Assembly (NCBI GenBank): GCA_050084985.1
Contig: JBITNC010000001.1
Location: forward strand, 8,308,001 to 8,372,000
Direction: 5' to 3'
DNA from: Nageia nagi
Taxonomy: Eukaryota; Pinophyta
Length of the DNA: 64,000 nt
A program made the translations under genes and the position numbers. The notes under the pieces were generated by a model. It was not told where the DNA came from. It did no database searches and saw only the letters and a program-made list of their open reading frames with translations. Of the stretch, positions 1 through 12,356 are shown in pieces; the first letter of the stretch is position 1, and every line of letters starts with the position of its first letter.

Positions 1-3000
1 GCTTTATCAAATTTATGGAATAATTAGTGATAATGATAGATTTATATTCATCCTATAAAAAGGGATAAAAATAAATTAAATGAATAATTTGAAATCATTA
101 TATATAAATGATTAAATGTTTTAGAATGTATTTTAAAGGGGTATTTTAATATTATTTAAGGAAATTCAATTATACATTGTTAGATATGTATTATATTTAA
201 GGATCATGGTTGATCGTTAATATTGTGAATTACTACCCTTAGACCAAGGAAGGGAGGTAGTTTATTTATGGAACATAAACCCTCCTAAGGTCCATATTGG
301 GGTACATGAAATGATAATATGAATTTCAATGCATTTAGATCCATATTCGTTTTGGTCAAAGAAAGAGGTCATCTTGATCCTCAATACTCACAAACCTTCC
401 TAGTACTCAAAATCAATGAATCCATGGATACTTGGAAGAATATGGGAGATAAAGAAGAAATGAGCTACATTCAAGGAAAAAGACCTAATGGAGTTCATTA
501 AATAATATGATGTAAATTCCCTACTTTGTGTAGGAGAACTACTTATGTAATTAAATGTCCCAAGTTTTATAATGTAATTATTATATTTATTTATGAAGTC
601 AAGAATGGAGAAAGAGCTATCCATCACAAAGATAGCCATGATTCACATTGTAAACCTATATCTATTGTAATGGGATGTCCAATAAGATAATTAAATGATA
701 TTTAGTACTCAATTCCAAAATTATTTTTACATGGGTTAATTATGTAAGTATATATTAATATATCCCTAGATTGTAAGATTAAATATCTACTCATTATAAA
801 ATAAAATCATGACCATGAGTATAGATATGGATTAATGTCTTAAAGGTTTCTATCATCACGTAACAAGTTAGGGTTTTGACATAGGTAATCCTAATTTCAA
901 AAAAGAAATACCCTAATTTGTATTAACCATGAGTTTTAATTGTTGATGATTCACCTAATATTAGATCATATGATTAGACATACAATAAGATCTCTCATAT
1001 GCCCTATAAATACAGTAAGAATAATTGATAGGACACACCCTTAGAAATGATGAAAGAGATGAAAATGGGAGTGATAATTATCTTCTAAGGACATTCAATA
1101 GAATACAATGCATACCATTAAAGCTTTAAAATGACAATAATAAGAGTTAGTGAATAATTTGATACTACATCAAACATATAATATAGACTATAATATGGGA
1201 GAATCTAACACATAGTAAGAAACATAAATATTAAAGGATTTAAATGTATATCTTAGCTATGAATATGAAGATAGTTCTAATGTCCCTAAAGAAGTCAAGG
1301 ATATAACCCATATTATGTAGATCAACTCAACTAGGAGGAAGGAAATCTAATATGAAGATAATTAATCTAAATAAATAAAGTTACATACATTCTATATATA
1401 ATAATAGATTGATAACAAATGGGATAACCCCATGGGTCCTTATATATTTGTAAATGGATAAAATGGGATAGCCTAGTGGCTATATGATGATACATAGATA
1501 ATGAATAGTAGAAGAAATCTACTTTATAACCCATAGCAGGTGTTACTTACCAATGATATGAAAGGATAAACACTTATGACATGATTATAACTAATAATGT
1601 ACCGAACATGTTCTTAGGAATATTCATTTGAAGATAATGAATAGAAATGGGCATATATTTCTATGATAAGGGAACCTTTATATGTCTATAGCCCCATAAA
1701 GTGAATAGTGTTATGTGGATCAAACAATGATGTTTGAAGATAAAACTTGAGAATGACCTAGATTAGTTGATAAAACCTAGAAAGATAAAGAGAATGAAAA
1801 TCTTATCATAAGCTTGAAATAGGTCTACAAGGATAAAATAAATGGGTTGTCTCAATGATGAAGACAAATAAATTTCATTTCTTGTTATAAGAACTCACTA
1901 AATGATATATAAAAGAAATATTCCTTAAGTATGGACCACTTTACACCATGCTTCCTTATTAGAAGTAGTTGAATTTAGTATCAAATCAAGGCTCATTATT
2001 AAATTCTAGCATGTGAAATTTTATAAAGTAGCACTTTGTGTGCTGCATCATGCATATGGGACAATTGTACTACTTTTGAATATTTTTAGTGGCTTCCTGA
2101 ATAATTTTGGTTTGAAACATCTTGCATACATTAATTATTTTATTATTTTTTAGTTTCAAATGCAAAGGATAGTTTGTTTATCATGAATTTAGACTAAGGT
2201 AGCACCTAATGCTTCATGCAAGCATGAAACCTATAAACTCTAATAATTGATCTAGGATCAATTATTCCAAAGATTGATAGGACATGGGTGGTCTTATTTT
2301 ATAATCTTGCCTAAAACTTACTAGAATATACAAACCACTTGAGGGTATTGCTCCAACACCCATGACTCCTCAAGATATGGGAATAGGGATGCCAGACCCC
2401 ATGGTGAGCCTAGCTAATAGATATGGGCAGGCTAGTGTCTCAAATCCTTGACATGGTGTCATATGAGGTTAGCAGTCAATAAAACTATGATTACTATATG
2501 AGGGTAATTTAGTAGTGATACTAATTATAATTTAGGATATAGGAGTATGATGACTATTCCATAGGAGATGATGCTTACCCACTCATAAGGAAGATTGCCT
2601 AGGACAATCTATCTGATCCTCTAAGTCAGAGGGGTATCATCAAAAGAGGATGCATAACCTAGTGGATGTGCATTCTCTTAGGCGATATGGGCCTTGAGTA
2701 GGAAAACACTACATCATGATCAAAAAGTCTATTGTATAGTTTTTGAGAAAACATGGTGGGGGTTACTTATAAGGCATCTCTTAACGAGATGAACATTATG
2801 GAGTGAACACCAAAATGGATTTGGTTAGGGTTGGATAATCCAAATTTGGCTAACCTTTCCATGTGAGTGCTAGCTAGATAACAACATAGATACACTCATA
2901 TGGATTACTTGGTCCACTCCTAGATCATTCAAGTGTTTAAACTATTTTAAAAAAATTAGGTCTAAAATTTTAGAGTTTGTGATGTTGGGAATAGGTGAAA

Positions 3001-3284
3001 ACATTATCAAGAAATAGGTGGTAGCATTAAATAGAAATGGGCCTTCTTCCTTACCATTATGGTGAGATTAAAATATACCTTTTGTGATTATGGAAAATAT
3101 AGAGCCTTTGCATTTCTTCTTTGAAGAAGATTTAGGAATCTATATTCTAGGTCATAGGTCTACTCTACTATAATTTATTACATTTTCATACCTTACATCT
3201 TAATTGTAATATCTCTCTAACACTTTCTCAACATAGCAATTATCATATGAAATTGTAAAGATGTGGCTATAAAGCTTTATTATT
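1..3284. other. unassigned AT-rich sequence
   Basis: I recognise no gene here. Both strands are full of stops, and the only short frame, at 319-501 on the plus strand, has no family signature. The stretch at about 2330-2960 is less AT-rich than its surroundings and has a plus-strand frame with protein-like composition (a Pro/Met/Gly-rich run near 2341-2450), so it may be a decayed coding fragment. Because A1's ORFX ends just to the right, part of this stretch could be the rest of ORFX and the 3' LTR of A1, but I could not pair it with the 5' end of A1. Confidence 0.5.
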
Positions 3285-3680
3285 TTATATGGCTCCCCAT
3301 TCCATCTCAATATAGTCCATTTGATGGACAACTTCTAGTCCAAACACCCAATAAGTATCATAAAAGGGTAATCTCATCGCTTTCTCATAGAAGCCATACA
3401 ATTTGATAACAATGTGATCTTTTATGAAATAAAAATATCCTATATGACCAAAGCTGGGTTTCAAAAAGTATTGTGCCTTTTTTGAAATATGAGGGAAAGG
3501 TTGCCATTTAATAAGTGTAATGATTGGTCTTGAGATAAATTGAACAAAGTCATAATGAGAGTTTTCAATGTATACGAATTTAGTCCATTCATCAACTTGT
3601 AACACATTCTCACTTATATTAGTATGAATCAATTTCAAATCTAAGAAAACCTTAGGATGTTGATGGATAATGAAAGGCAT
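3285..3680 (-). CDS. ORFX fragment downstream of A1 integrase, unknown function
   Basis: A 131-codon open frame on the same strand as element A1, about 0.6 kb beyond its integrase. Residues 77-100 carry a pattern IG-Y-F-KD-IVI-YG-E that recurs in the ORFX of A3 at 47629-47838 and again at about 47160-47230, so this is a conserved coding domain and not a chance frame. It has no zinc knuckle, protease, polymerase or membrane signature. It is soluble-looking, with aromatic and basic residues. Extra ORFs after integrase are known in Tat-lineage elements, but their function is mostly unknown. The frame is probably an internal piece of a longer broken ORF, so its start codon should not be taken as the true start. 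Confidence 0.6.
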   Translation of the reverse strand: MPFIIHQHPKVFLDLKLIHTNISENVLQVDEWTKFVYIENSHYDFVQFISRPIITLIKWQPFPHISKKAQYFLKPSFGHIGYFYFIKDHIVIKLYGFYEKAMRLPFYDTYWVFGLEVVHQMDYIEMEWGAI

Positions 3681-4289
3681 ACAATCTTACTCTATTCACC
3701 AATATTTTGAAAAGTGTAGCATATTTGGGGTATGAAGGGAAGAATAACTAGGGTATGATATATATTCTAGATAAATGCATTTTTGATGGAAATTAATTTT
3801 ATAGGTTTACATTTAACATCCTTATAAACTCCTAATATGGCTGTATCTAAGAAATTGATGAAATAATCCAAATAATTACTTTCAAAAATTTGTTTCTTAC
3901 CCATTTTAATGAACAAATAACTCTCTAAAACCTTCTACAATCAAACTCTATAACTCAAACTTGGTTATCCAATTAGACTCTATAACTCAAATGCATTGAG
4001 GAATAACTTTTTTTAGCAATGAAAAAATTATATGATAAGTTATTAATGACACTTCAAGTTAACCTAATTGATTGAAATCATTTTTGGATATTGGTACAAA
4101 TGAAAAATAGGGAAAATTGAAAAAATACATAAAAAATCTAAACTAAGGCACATACATAAATGATTAAAAATACATAATGTATAATTATGATGTGATAGTG
4201 TATGCTACCTATGTTATATTATAATATTTAAAATATTTTTCATTCATTGTAATTAGAAAAATATGGTTTTCCATACACTCTAGTTCATA

Positions 4290-5510
4290 CATGTTCATTT
4301 GAATCTCTTATGCTATGATATAAGGTCTTGACCAAAGTGAATCCAATTTTCTATGTTTACCAAATTTTGATCTATCTTCATCCCATTTCAAGATTAAATC
4401 TTCCTTATTGAATGAAATGGTGGATGAATACTTCTTTTTGAACCAACATTTGACAATAATGTTTCTCTTTTATAATTCTCTATAAGCATTTTCCCAAACT
4501 TCTTCTAAGTACAGTAACTTAAGAATCCTTGATTCGATCAGTTCAATATTAGGCATGTCATATTGCTAAAGAAATTACAATACCAAAAGCTCAATATGTA
4601 TTGGTAATATTGCTCTTTTCCATAAAATAAGATATAAGGAGAATTTTAGATAGAAAATTTGTATAAAACTCGATCTACATAGAGAATAAGATCAAGTTTT
4701 TAATCCTAATCTTTTTTATTCACCAACAAGCCTTCTTAGAATTCAAAGAAAATACTTTTTTGTTGATTCTGCCAAATTGTTTCATTAAGAGTAATAATTT
4801 GAGAACATTTTCTAATAAATTCCATAGTTCAAACATAATTTTGTGAGTCCTATTCCCAAAAATGTTGTACCATTATCTAATATAATAGTTTGAAGAATAC
4901 CAAAACATGTAATGATTTTCTTCGTGACATCCATAATGGTATCTTGATCCATATTTTTAGTTGTGATTGCTTCATTCCATCTAGTAAAATGATTTGTAGT
5001 GGTTAGAATAAACCTTTTACCTAATAATGAACTAGGGTTGATCATTCTAATAAAATATAAACCCCATTGTTGAAACAACTCTTTAGCCATAATTGGTTGT
5101 AATGTCATTCTTGCCATTATTTTTCTTCCAATAAATCTTTGATATTTATCACATTATTTATTGATCTTGAAGGAGTATATGTAAATCGATGGCAAGTAGT
5201 ATCCATCTTGCAAAAGTTTTATGAATCTAGTGTATCCAAAAAAGTTCCTTATGGAAAAACTTGAACAAAACTCTTTCAATATGTTGGCAACCACAATTGG
5301 TTGAATACACATTAACAACATACCATCATATTTTTTTTGATACAAAATACATTCAACTATATTGCAATTTAACTCATTCAGCTTGAATCTACATATTTGT
5401 GGGGTTTCAAGGTCTGTCGGTAATCTCCCATTATTGAAGTAATCATTAAGCTTAGTAATCCAATTATGTTGGATACTTTGTAATTGTATCTCTTCAATTA
5501 GGATCATCTA
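4290..5510 (-). pseudogene. A1 integrase (zinc-binding, catalytic core, C-terminal)
   Basis: Integrase joins element DNA to the host chromosome. The N-terminal zinc-binding part lies in the open frame 5154-5507, with the RNase H-integrase linker and the GYYLPSIY motif at its end. The catalytic core lies in 4812-5117. Its motif normally read as WGLDFIG is WGLYFIR here, so the first catalytic Asp is Tyr. The second Asp survives in IILDNGT. The C-terminal domain (DLILKWDEDRSK) is recognisable near 4330-4400. Frames change between segments and stops are frequent, so this is a dead copy. The same domains occur in A2 and A3. Confidence 0.85.
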
Positions 5511-5539
5511 TTTTGAAGAAAAATCTACAACTAGTTATT

Positions 5540-5950
5540 TTTAGAGAGCTCTTCCTTTTACTACCTTTGTGGGTTAGATCTGAACATCATACTTTAGAAT
5601 TTTTGTAATCTATCTAACTCTACCTTCACTTATTTTTCATTGTAAAATATAATTTCCTACATCTAGGTGAGTAGTAAGGACTAGAACCCTATTTTTAGAT
5701 ACATAATATTTGAATTTTGTTAAACCTTTTATCACACCAAACACTTTTTTCTCAATGAACCTCTATCTTTCTTCTACATAATGCAAATTTTGACTAAATA
5801 AGGTGATCAAATGTTTATCATGATTATCTTATTTTTTGTTTAAGATGAAAATAATACTTTTCTCATCTCCATAAGCATACATAATAAATTCTTTTAAAAA
5901 AATTGGATTCTTCAAAATTGAGGCTATCATGATAGCCAACTTAATTTGTT
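5540..5950 (-). pseudogene. A1 Ty3-type RNase H
   Basis: This is the usual RNase H that follows reverse transcriptase and degrades the RNA strand during element replication. The minus strand shows MYAYGDEKS near 5870, FSQNLHYVEERYRFIEKK near 5770, and a region ending with THLDVGNYILQ. All three motifs match the A2 (26362-26589) and A3 (52136-52507) copies. It is directly continuous with the RT at higher coordinates. In-frame stops are present. It is distinct from the archaeal-type RNase H of the same element, which lies upstream at 7230-7640. Confidence 0.8.
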
Positions 5951-5989
5951 CAAAAGCAACCATTATTTTTGTAGTTCACTCAAATAGAA

Positions 5990-7120
5990 CCTAATCCTTT
6001 AGCAATTCTATGATCAATCAGACTATCTCGATAGAATCCTAAATAAATCCTCTGAAAAAATTTATCTATCCCAAAAAGGATTTCAACTTTTTCATATTAG
6101 AAGGTATTGTTAGTTTTGATATTATCTCAATTCTTCTTGGATCAGACCATCCTTATTTGGATATTACATGTCCCAACAACTTTACTTGATTTACAATAAA
6201 AATGGATTTATTTGGATTTAACAAAATTCTAAATTCCTAACATTTGATGAAATTTTATCGTAAATGTTGTAAGTGATAATTTTTTTATGATAAAATATTG
6301 TAATTTCATCTAAATAAACTAGAATAGTTTTATTTATGAGTTTATCAAAAACATTAACCATTGGTTATTACAATATAGCTCTAACATTATACAACCCAAA
6401 AGGCATTCATTGAAATATGAATATTCCTCATTTAGTTTTAAATTGATCTTCATGTTTTACCCATATCTGGTTATATCCACTCAATGAAAGAAAAACAATC
6501 CACCCCAACAATAGTGTTTTGTTCAATGGGAGGTAAGGGATAATTATATTTTAGAGATGCTTTATTTGGATTCCAAAAATTAGTACATTATGTAATATCA
6601 CCATTCTTTTTCCTAACTAGTACGAGATTAGCAAGCTAAGTGGAATGCTTAATAGGATAAATAATACCAACCCAAAAATGTTTTAGTACTTCTTGTTGCA
6701 TTTATTGTTTTAATCTTTGGATTTACCGACCTTTGCTTTTATCTAAAGGGGCATTTCTCTTTCTTATAACTCAATAGTATGTTGGATAACATCTTTCTTA
6801 TACACTTTTCAATCTTTGTAGGGCCAAACAATGATTCTAAAAAATTCTTTCACTATCTCATTAATATATTCAATATCCTGAGGAGAATGATTGGAACCAA
6901 TTTTTAAATACCTTTTGTAGGATATCTTAACTTATTTGTAGCTATTTTTATCTACTATAATTCTTATTTTATTGATTTTATCTTCTTTATCAAAATGTTT
7001 CTCAAAATAAATAACATCTTTAGGCATAGAGTTATTTTTTAATTTAATCACATCTTCTTCATGAATAGATTCAAATAATGATTCTTGGTTATTAGAACAA
7101 ACCAATTGCTGAGCCAATAA
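5990..7120 (-). pseudogene. A1 reverse transcriptase with upstream linker
   Basis: The upstream linker is open at 6932-7117. The polymerase region then reads on the minus strand as a series of short matches: an LVRKKNGDI block near 6610, NYPLPPIEQ near 6530, and LLGHVISK followed by KLKSFLG near 6170-6060. These are standard gypsy RT motifs 1 to 7 in order. The YxDD active-site region near 6310 is recognisable but damaged, and many stops interrupt the frame. The RT follows the aRNH and precedes the Ty3 RNase H. Confidence 0.8.
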
Positions 7121-7229
7121 CCTATTAATATGATCTTCATCATCAAATAATTACTAAAAAAAATGATTATCAGGTATGTAGGGTATGAAATTGAGTTGAA
7201 TACCTTTCCTTTGAGACCAATGGTCTATG

Positions 7230-7640
7230 GGATCAAACCTAGATCCTCTTTTGGCTAGGAAATCAACTTCACTATTCTATTCTCTTAGAATTGTTTTGAA
7301 ATTTATAACATTTAAATTTTTTAGAAAATCCCATAATATGTGTTAGTACTTATTTAAATAATGATTTTTTACTAAACATTTATTTATCACTTGATTCACT
7401 ATTAACTTTGAATCACCAAACATTGTTAAGCATTTGATTTTCATTTGATTTGCTTGTTCCAATCCTAAGCATAAGGCTTCATGTACTATGCTACATTATT
7501 TGTACACATCCAAGTTATCTTGAAAGAAAATCTCTTTTTCCTCTGTATTGGAGAACTCAAAATGACTCCAGCTCCTCCATTCTTGGATTTTTTTCCATCA
7601 AAGAATATTTTTCATAGTTCAATTTCTCTTAGCTTATATT
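7230..7640 (-). pseudogene. A1 archaeal-type RNase H (aRNH) upstream of RT
   Basis: The block reads KIFFDGKKSKNGGAGVIL near 7565-7610, then after a frameshift MKPYA/EALCLG near 7480, then FGDSKLIVNQVINKC near 7370-7420, and finally EVDFLAKRG near 7260. The first Asp, the GDS Asp and the last Asp of the family are visible. The Glu segment is frameshifted. This is the second, archaeal-type RNase H known from Tat-lineage elements. In most described Tat elements, and in element E of this window, it lies between the Ty3 RNase H and integrase; here it lies between protease and RT. Confidence 0.8.
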
Positions 7641-7911
7641 TTATTTCTAAAATAGACTCATAAATGCAATAATTACTATGATCAATATCTTCAAATTGGT
7701 AAAGTATATCATTTGAAATCTGATCAAACATTTCCAATTCCTCTCATATAGAGTTGACCATTTTGACATCTTCATACATCACATTTATTTGAGTTATTTT
7801 CTTGATGTGAAAACTAGAAGCAACTTCATTTAGTATTTCAAAATTTTTATTCTTGAAAGGGATCATAATGTGGGAATAATCCATGGAGTAATCCAATTTA
7901 TAATTTAATTA

Positions 7912-8250
7912 TTAGGAAATACATATGCTAAACATGGGAGGAAGATCTACCACTATGATGTATTGAATTATAAAAACTCTAGGACACTTGTGCAACTTCG
8001 TTGGAGCATCTTTTACTACCCCTAGAGTCTTAACATTTGTTTCATCTAATTGAAAGACTCTAATAGAAGATATAGCATAGAATAGGATAATGATATCAAA
8101 TAATTTATTAGGCATAACAATCATATCTACTTCTAAATCTATTAGATTATTATGTTCTATATGACCTAATTCTAGGGAAATGTAAAAAGGAGGAGCTCTA
8201 TTCCTTCCCATACTTGGTAATTTTATTGCCTCTTCTAGGCTATAATTCTA
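7912..8250 (-). pseudogene. A1 aspartic protease
   Basis: This 99-codon frame matches gypsy proteases at several points: an NNLIDLEVDMIVMP segment at the active-site position, VFQLDETNVKTLGVVKDAP in the middle and IVVDLPPMFSICIS at the end (the usual ILVVDIP...LLLSRD region). The expected D-S/T-G-A active site reads D-L-E-V, and A3 shows D-I-E-V at the same place. The protease would process the polyprotein if intact. It lies just upstream of the aRNH and downstream of the gag-protease linker (VPYNIINELK, near 8370). Confidence 0.75.
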
Positions 8251-8429
8251 GATATTATCCTATTTTTTAAGGATTAATAATGCTACTATGAGAAAATCTA
8301 CTTATCCAAGGATATGTAATGCATCAAAAATTTATGCTTTTGATGGACTTGTTTTCAACTCATTGATAATATTGTATGGAACTATTTCAGAAGGAGATCT
8401 TTCTTTATCAGGATATCTTTTTTAAATTT

Positions 8430-10240
8430 CTAAGTAAATTATTCCCTCATGGCTCTTTTTATAGAAGGAAATCACAATTTTCTTACTACTTTCTCTCTTT
8501 CAAGATCTTCTAGTTGATTCAAAATTTGGGCAATAGGTTTCTCTTAAGCTTGTTGGCAAGGTTTTCTTAATCAGTTTCTACAACATCACTCATTGGTCTC
8601 TTTAAAGGATATTGAGGATTAACATCAACTGCAAGTTATGACTAATTCATAGGTGATGTTTCAATATTATTTTAAGGATATAAATATATTTTAGTGATCC
8701 TTATTTCTACAACAATATTTTACATCTCTATCATTGTATAAATCGTGAAACTAGGTTTTAGTAGATCAATCTCTACATAGTAATATGTAGCTATTCTACC
8801 ATTCACTATTAATTAGGCTTGATGTTGAAATATGTGACCTTGAGCTTATATGTATGGATCATTACATAATATACACCACTCAAGATTTTGATAACTTACA
8901 ATAATATCTAGAGATATATTTACTCTTTCTTATCTTAGCAGGATATTCTACATAAGAATTTGATATCTAGAGAGATATGGATATCACCTTTGCTATGTTC
9001 CATCATTCTTTGGGAAGGATTGATAATATTTATAATTATTATTATCATAATAAGGGTATGACCTTTGTTTAGCAACTCATTAATTCATCAGATTATGAAC
9101 CAAATACTTTAACTCACTTATCTTAGTTTACATATTGTTCTCTTGTTACATATTATTGCTTAGTGGGGGTGTCAACAATATTAATTAAGTAGGGGGAGAA
9201 GGTAAGGTAACTTGAGCTAATATAATATGAAATTTTGAACATAAATTTGGTACTAGGATTTGTAACTAAGGTATTCTAGGAATTATATTTAACTGAGGCA
9301 TCATATTAGTGGGATATTGCATCTAAATTGGGTTTGGTTGAATATGAGGAGGAAATAAGTATATTATTCTAAAAATAAACTTTCCAACCAATATGAGCTT
9401 GGAATCAGCTTGAAAATAACTTCTATATATATAAATAAAATTATTTACTCTCATAATTTATAATTGTAAATCTAAATTTAAAGAAAATGCTATGAGATAA
9501 TACATAAGGGCTTATGAGTTAGGAGGTATCACACTCATAGGAACTCTTGTCTAAGACTTTCCAAACTAGATATTAAAGTCTAAAATATTTTCTTTCTCTT
9601 TCCTTTTAATATTAGTGAATTGTGACAAGAGATGAAAATGATATTAAATCTTGTTAAACTCTATAATGAATTGTTAGGCTAGTTGAACCCATGTAGAGAT
9701 TGAATTCATTGGTAAGGTTCTAAACTAGTCTAATATTCTTTGGTAAAAGACATTGCTAAGAATTTTAGCATAACATCTACATGTTCAATATTATGAGTCT
9801 TTTTCATACTATAAATATAAACACAATTTTCATGTGCATTCTTTTCAATACCTTCATAGTTTTGTAAATATCATAATATTGATGTGGGTATATCATGATG
9901 TTGTGTTATGGTAAGTGGTCCAATATCATTCCAATTTAGGTAAATTTGAGGAGATCACTAATATTTGATTGGTATTATGGGTATTAAAAGAAATCCTTGA
10001 TTATTATGATTTAGAATTTGATTAATAAGTTGATCATGAATTCTAGCAAAAGCTGATATCAATAATGTGGTATTGGGTGTAGGAGTAGAGGGACTAAGAT
10101 CTAAGAGAGCTTTAGATCTTTTATAAATATTCTATAGATAAAACTACTACTTCAACATTTTGAAATAATTTTTCCATTTTAGTTTTGGATCTTGTAATCA
10201 TGAATACTTGTAAGAATAAAGGGTAAAATAAGAACAAAAA
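8430..10240 (-). pseudogene. A1 gag region
   Basis: Between the primer-binding site and the protease, the minus strand holds gag-like sequence. A retrotransposon-gag type helical region lies near 9950-9650 and includes the stretches EGIEKNAHENCVY and NSLSLTRFN. It is followed by Pro/Asn-rich low-complexity sequence at about 9350-9150. The frame is very broken. Position and partial similarity to the A3 gag (56470-55500) support the call more than any single motif. No zinc knuckle was found. Confidence 0.55.
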
Positions 10241-10274
10241 TCTTTTCTCAATTTTCTGGCAAGATAAAAACTTA

Positions 10275-10287
10275 AGTAGAGTCCCCA
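10275..10287 (-). promoter_or_regulatory. A1 primer-binding site
   Basis: The minus strand reads TGGGGACTCTACT. The corresponding site of A3 (56586-56599) reads TGGTGACTCTATTG. Both lie just upstream of gag, where the tRNA primer would bind. I did not assign the tRNA. Confidence 0.6.
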
Positions 10288-11481
10288 TCATAATATTAAC
10301 TTGTAAACACTAGCATGAACTATCCCAATGGGAATGCTAGAAAAAGGAGGTATTTATTTTTTATAGAGATTATGTAATGTACACATGCCCATGTATCACT
10401 AACAAAGTATCATTTTATTGAAAGAATTACTATGGTAGTAACATAATATCTAGATTTAGCTAATTCTACATTTTTCGATTTGAATATAACACTTATCAAA
10501 GGATAAGTTGCAGGAAAGAAATAAGAGATCAAATAATTGGAAATAAATACAAAATTATAGGGTTAAATAAAGGAATTAATGTTAAATACCAACCCAAACA
10601 TCCATTATAGCAGGACCATGATCATCAAAACATCCAAACTAATAGCCACCAAGATAATAAATAACATTCTTAGCAACCAAAACCTAAATGAATGCTATTA
10701 GATAGAGATCAATTATAGTCTTAATTCAACATCCACAAAGTTAAACCAAACATATTACATAATAATTTAAGAACATGATGAACTAAGTCATAATTGATAG
10801 ATCAAGAATATCGATTCATTAAGCATTGGCAGCATGCGCAAGTTACATCGCAAGGGGAAAATATATGCATTGTTCAACCATTTGTACATCAATCAAGGTG
10901 TTATATATAACTTGATCCAAAAAATATATTATAAATATAAATAACTAACTAATTCATATAACATCATCTTTTATAATCAATAACAACTATTAATAACTAT
11001 AAGGAATCTAACTAAGATATTATTTCCAACTCATCTAACAACTTATCTTGAAACTTTTTGGCCATGATAGGTATAGTTAAAGTTACTAAAGTATATTACC
11101 ACTTATCCACTTCTCAAATCTTAAGTTTTAAACTTGATGCTATTATTTTGTATAAGAAATCCAACTTTCTTATGCTTCAGTGGAGTTTTCTGGTCTTCAA
11201 TATCACCACTCTCTAGTAAAAAGGAAAATATCATAACATGCAAGCATATTTGTATTCTTCATAATGTTACCATACTCTAATGAAATTATTTTAAGTACAA
11301 GTATTTTGAGTTATATTAGAGTTAATCATATCATAATATGGCCAAGTTCTAGCAAAATTAATTGCATCGCAACACTCTCACACTTTGGTATAGTTTAAAA
11401 AATATATACAATAATATATCTCCTTATACCTTATGAATCAAAAAAATATATACACCTAAATTATCCTCCCTTATATAGAAT
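10288..11481 (-). other. region expected to hold the A1 5' LTR; also the A2 3' end
   Basis: There is no coding signal. By position this is the 5' LTR of A1 (right of its primer-binding site) and also where the 3' LTR of A2 should lie, because ORFX of A2 ends at about 11.48 kb on the same strand. I could not find a second copy of this sequence in the window, so the LTR call is positional only. Confidence 0.35.
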
Positions 11482-11635
11482 TTAGAGTTTATAATGAATT
11501 CCTTGTGATATCAACCTCACCCAATCAAGTTTACATGATCCATACCTAATCACCCAAGTAAGCGAGATCATAGCTTGGTATACCCACATTTCTAACTCAT
11601 TCCCTATTATAATAACCAATGCTAATAATATTTCA
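11482..11635 (-). pseudogene. ORFX of A2, distal piece cut off by element B
   Basis: The minus-strand frame runs from inside the LTR of element B (start at 11679) to 11482. The part outside the LTR encodes LALVIIIGNELEM and further residues, resembling LALAMILGCMIQIKANEAM in the ORFX of A3 near 48250-48200. The proximal piece lies on the other side of B, at 23935-24660. I therefore read it as the continuation of the A2 ORFX, separated by the 12.3-kb insertion of B. Confidence 0.5.
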
Positions 11636-12342
11636 TGATTTGTAATCATAGGATGCTTATAGCATACTTGGATCCTCACTTATAGATTCAAATGAAAAAA
11701 TATTCACCATTACAATATCTATCAAATTGTATAATGTAAAACTACAAATTAACAATCTCAATCACACACAACAAAATCAACATAATGATTTACCCTAGCT
11801 CATCCAATGTGGGCTAATATAGCATGGAATTGGAGCCTTCTCTTTTCATTATCTATGGAAATTACAATATTACATGCATATAGATAAATACCACCAAAAT
11901 AATGGTAATACCATCTCCTACAATATTATTGCAATCTCTTATAGCAAGAAGAACAACTTTAGAATTACAAAAATTCTATAATGACTCTTGGCCTTTCTTC
12001 AAATCTTATCATTCTCATAACCCCAAAACTCTCTAATCTAAGATTATGAATCAAGAGAGTATCACACCTTTAAATAGGTCTAGGAACATCTCCAAGATGT
12101 TAGTTGATGATCCTGAACTACTCAACTATCCAAACCACTAATGTCCCTTCAACTTCGATTGCTCACTCATCAAAATGTAGGTTGTTAAACATGATACAAA
12201 TAATAGACTTAGGCTATTACCAACATGATGTTTATCACCAATATTCACTATATTTTAGTCTTTGGTCAATCTCTAAGACAAATACCTCTGGAATGATTAC
12301 TACTCCTATAAAGATCAACATAATATGATCCAATTCGGATCA
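11636..12342 (-). repeat. element B 3' LTR
   Basis: Directly repeated with 23213-23934 over the full length. Shared tracts include the AATCTCAATCACACACAACA block and the final TCCAATTYGGATCA. On the plus strand the left end reads TGATTT, against TGATCC in the other LTR. Confidence 0.92.
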
Positions 12343-12356
12343 CACCTCCCTAATGA
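12343..12356 (-). promoter_or_regulatory. element B polypurine tract
   Basis: The minus strand reads TTAGGGAGGTG immediately before the 3' LTR, the position at which plus-strand DNA synthesis is primed. Confidence 0.7.

Noticed and set aside
319-501. 60-codon plus-strand open frame as a gene
   Set aside because: No family signature, no neighbours, and a length expected by chance in this window.
4290-10290. Endogenous pararetrovirus
   Set aside because: It has an integrase and lacks movement-protein or coat-protein signatures; domain content is that of a Ty3/gypsy LTR element.
12104-12328. 74-codon plus-strand frame
   Set aside because: It lies wholly inside the 3' LTR of element B, and the paired LTR does not keep the frame.
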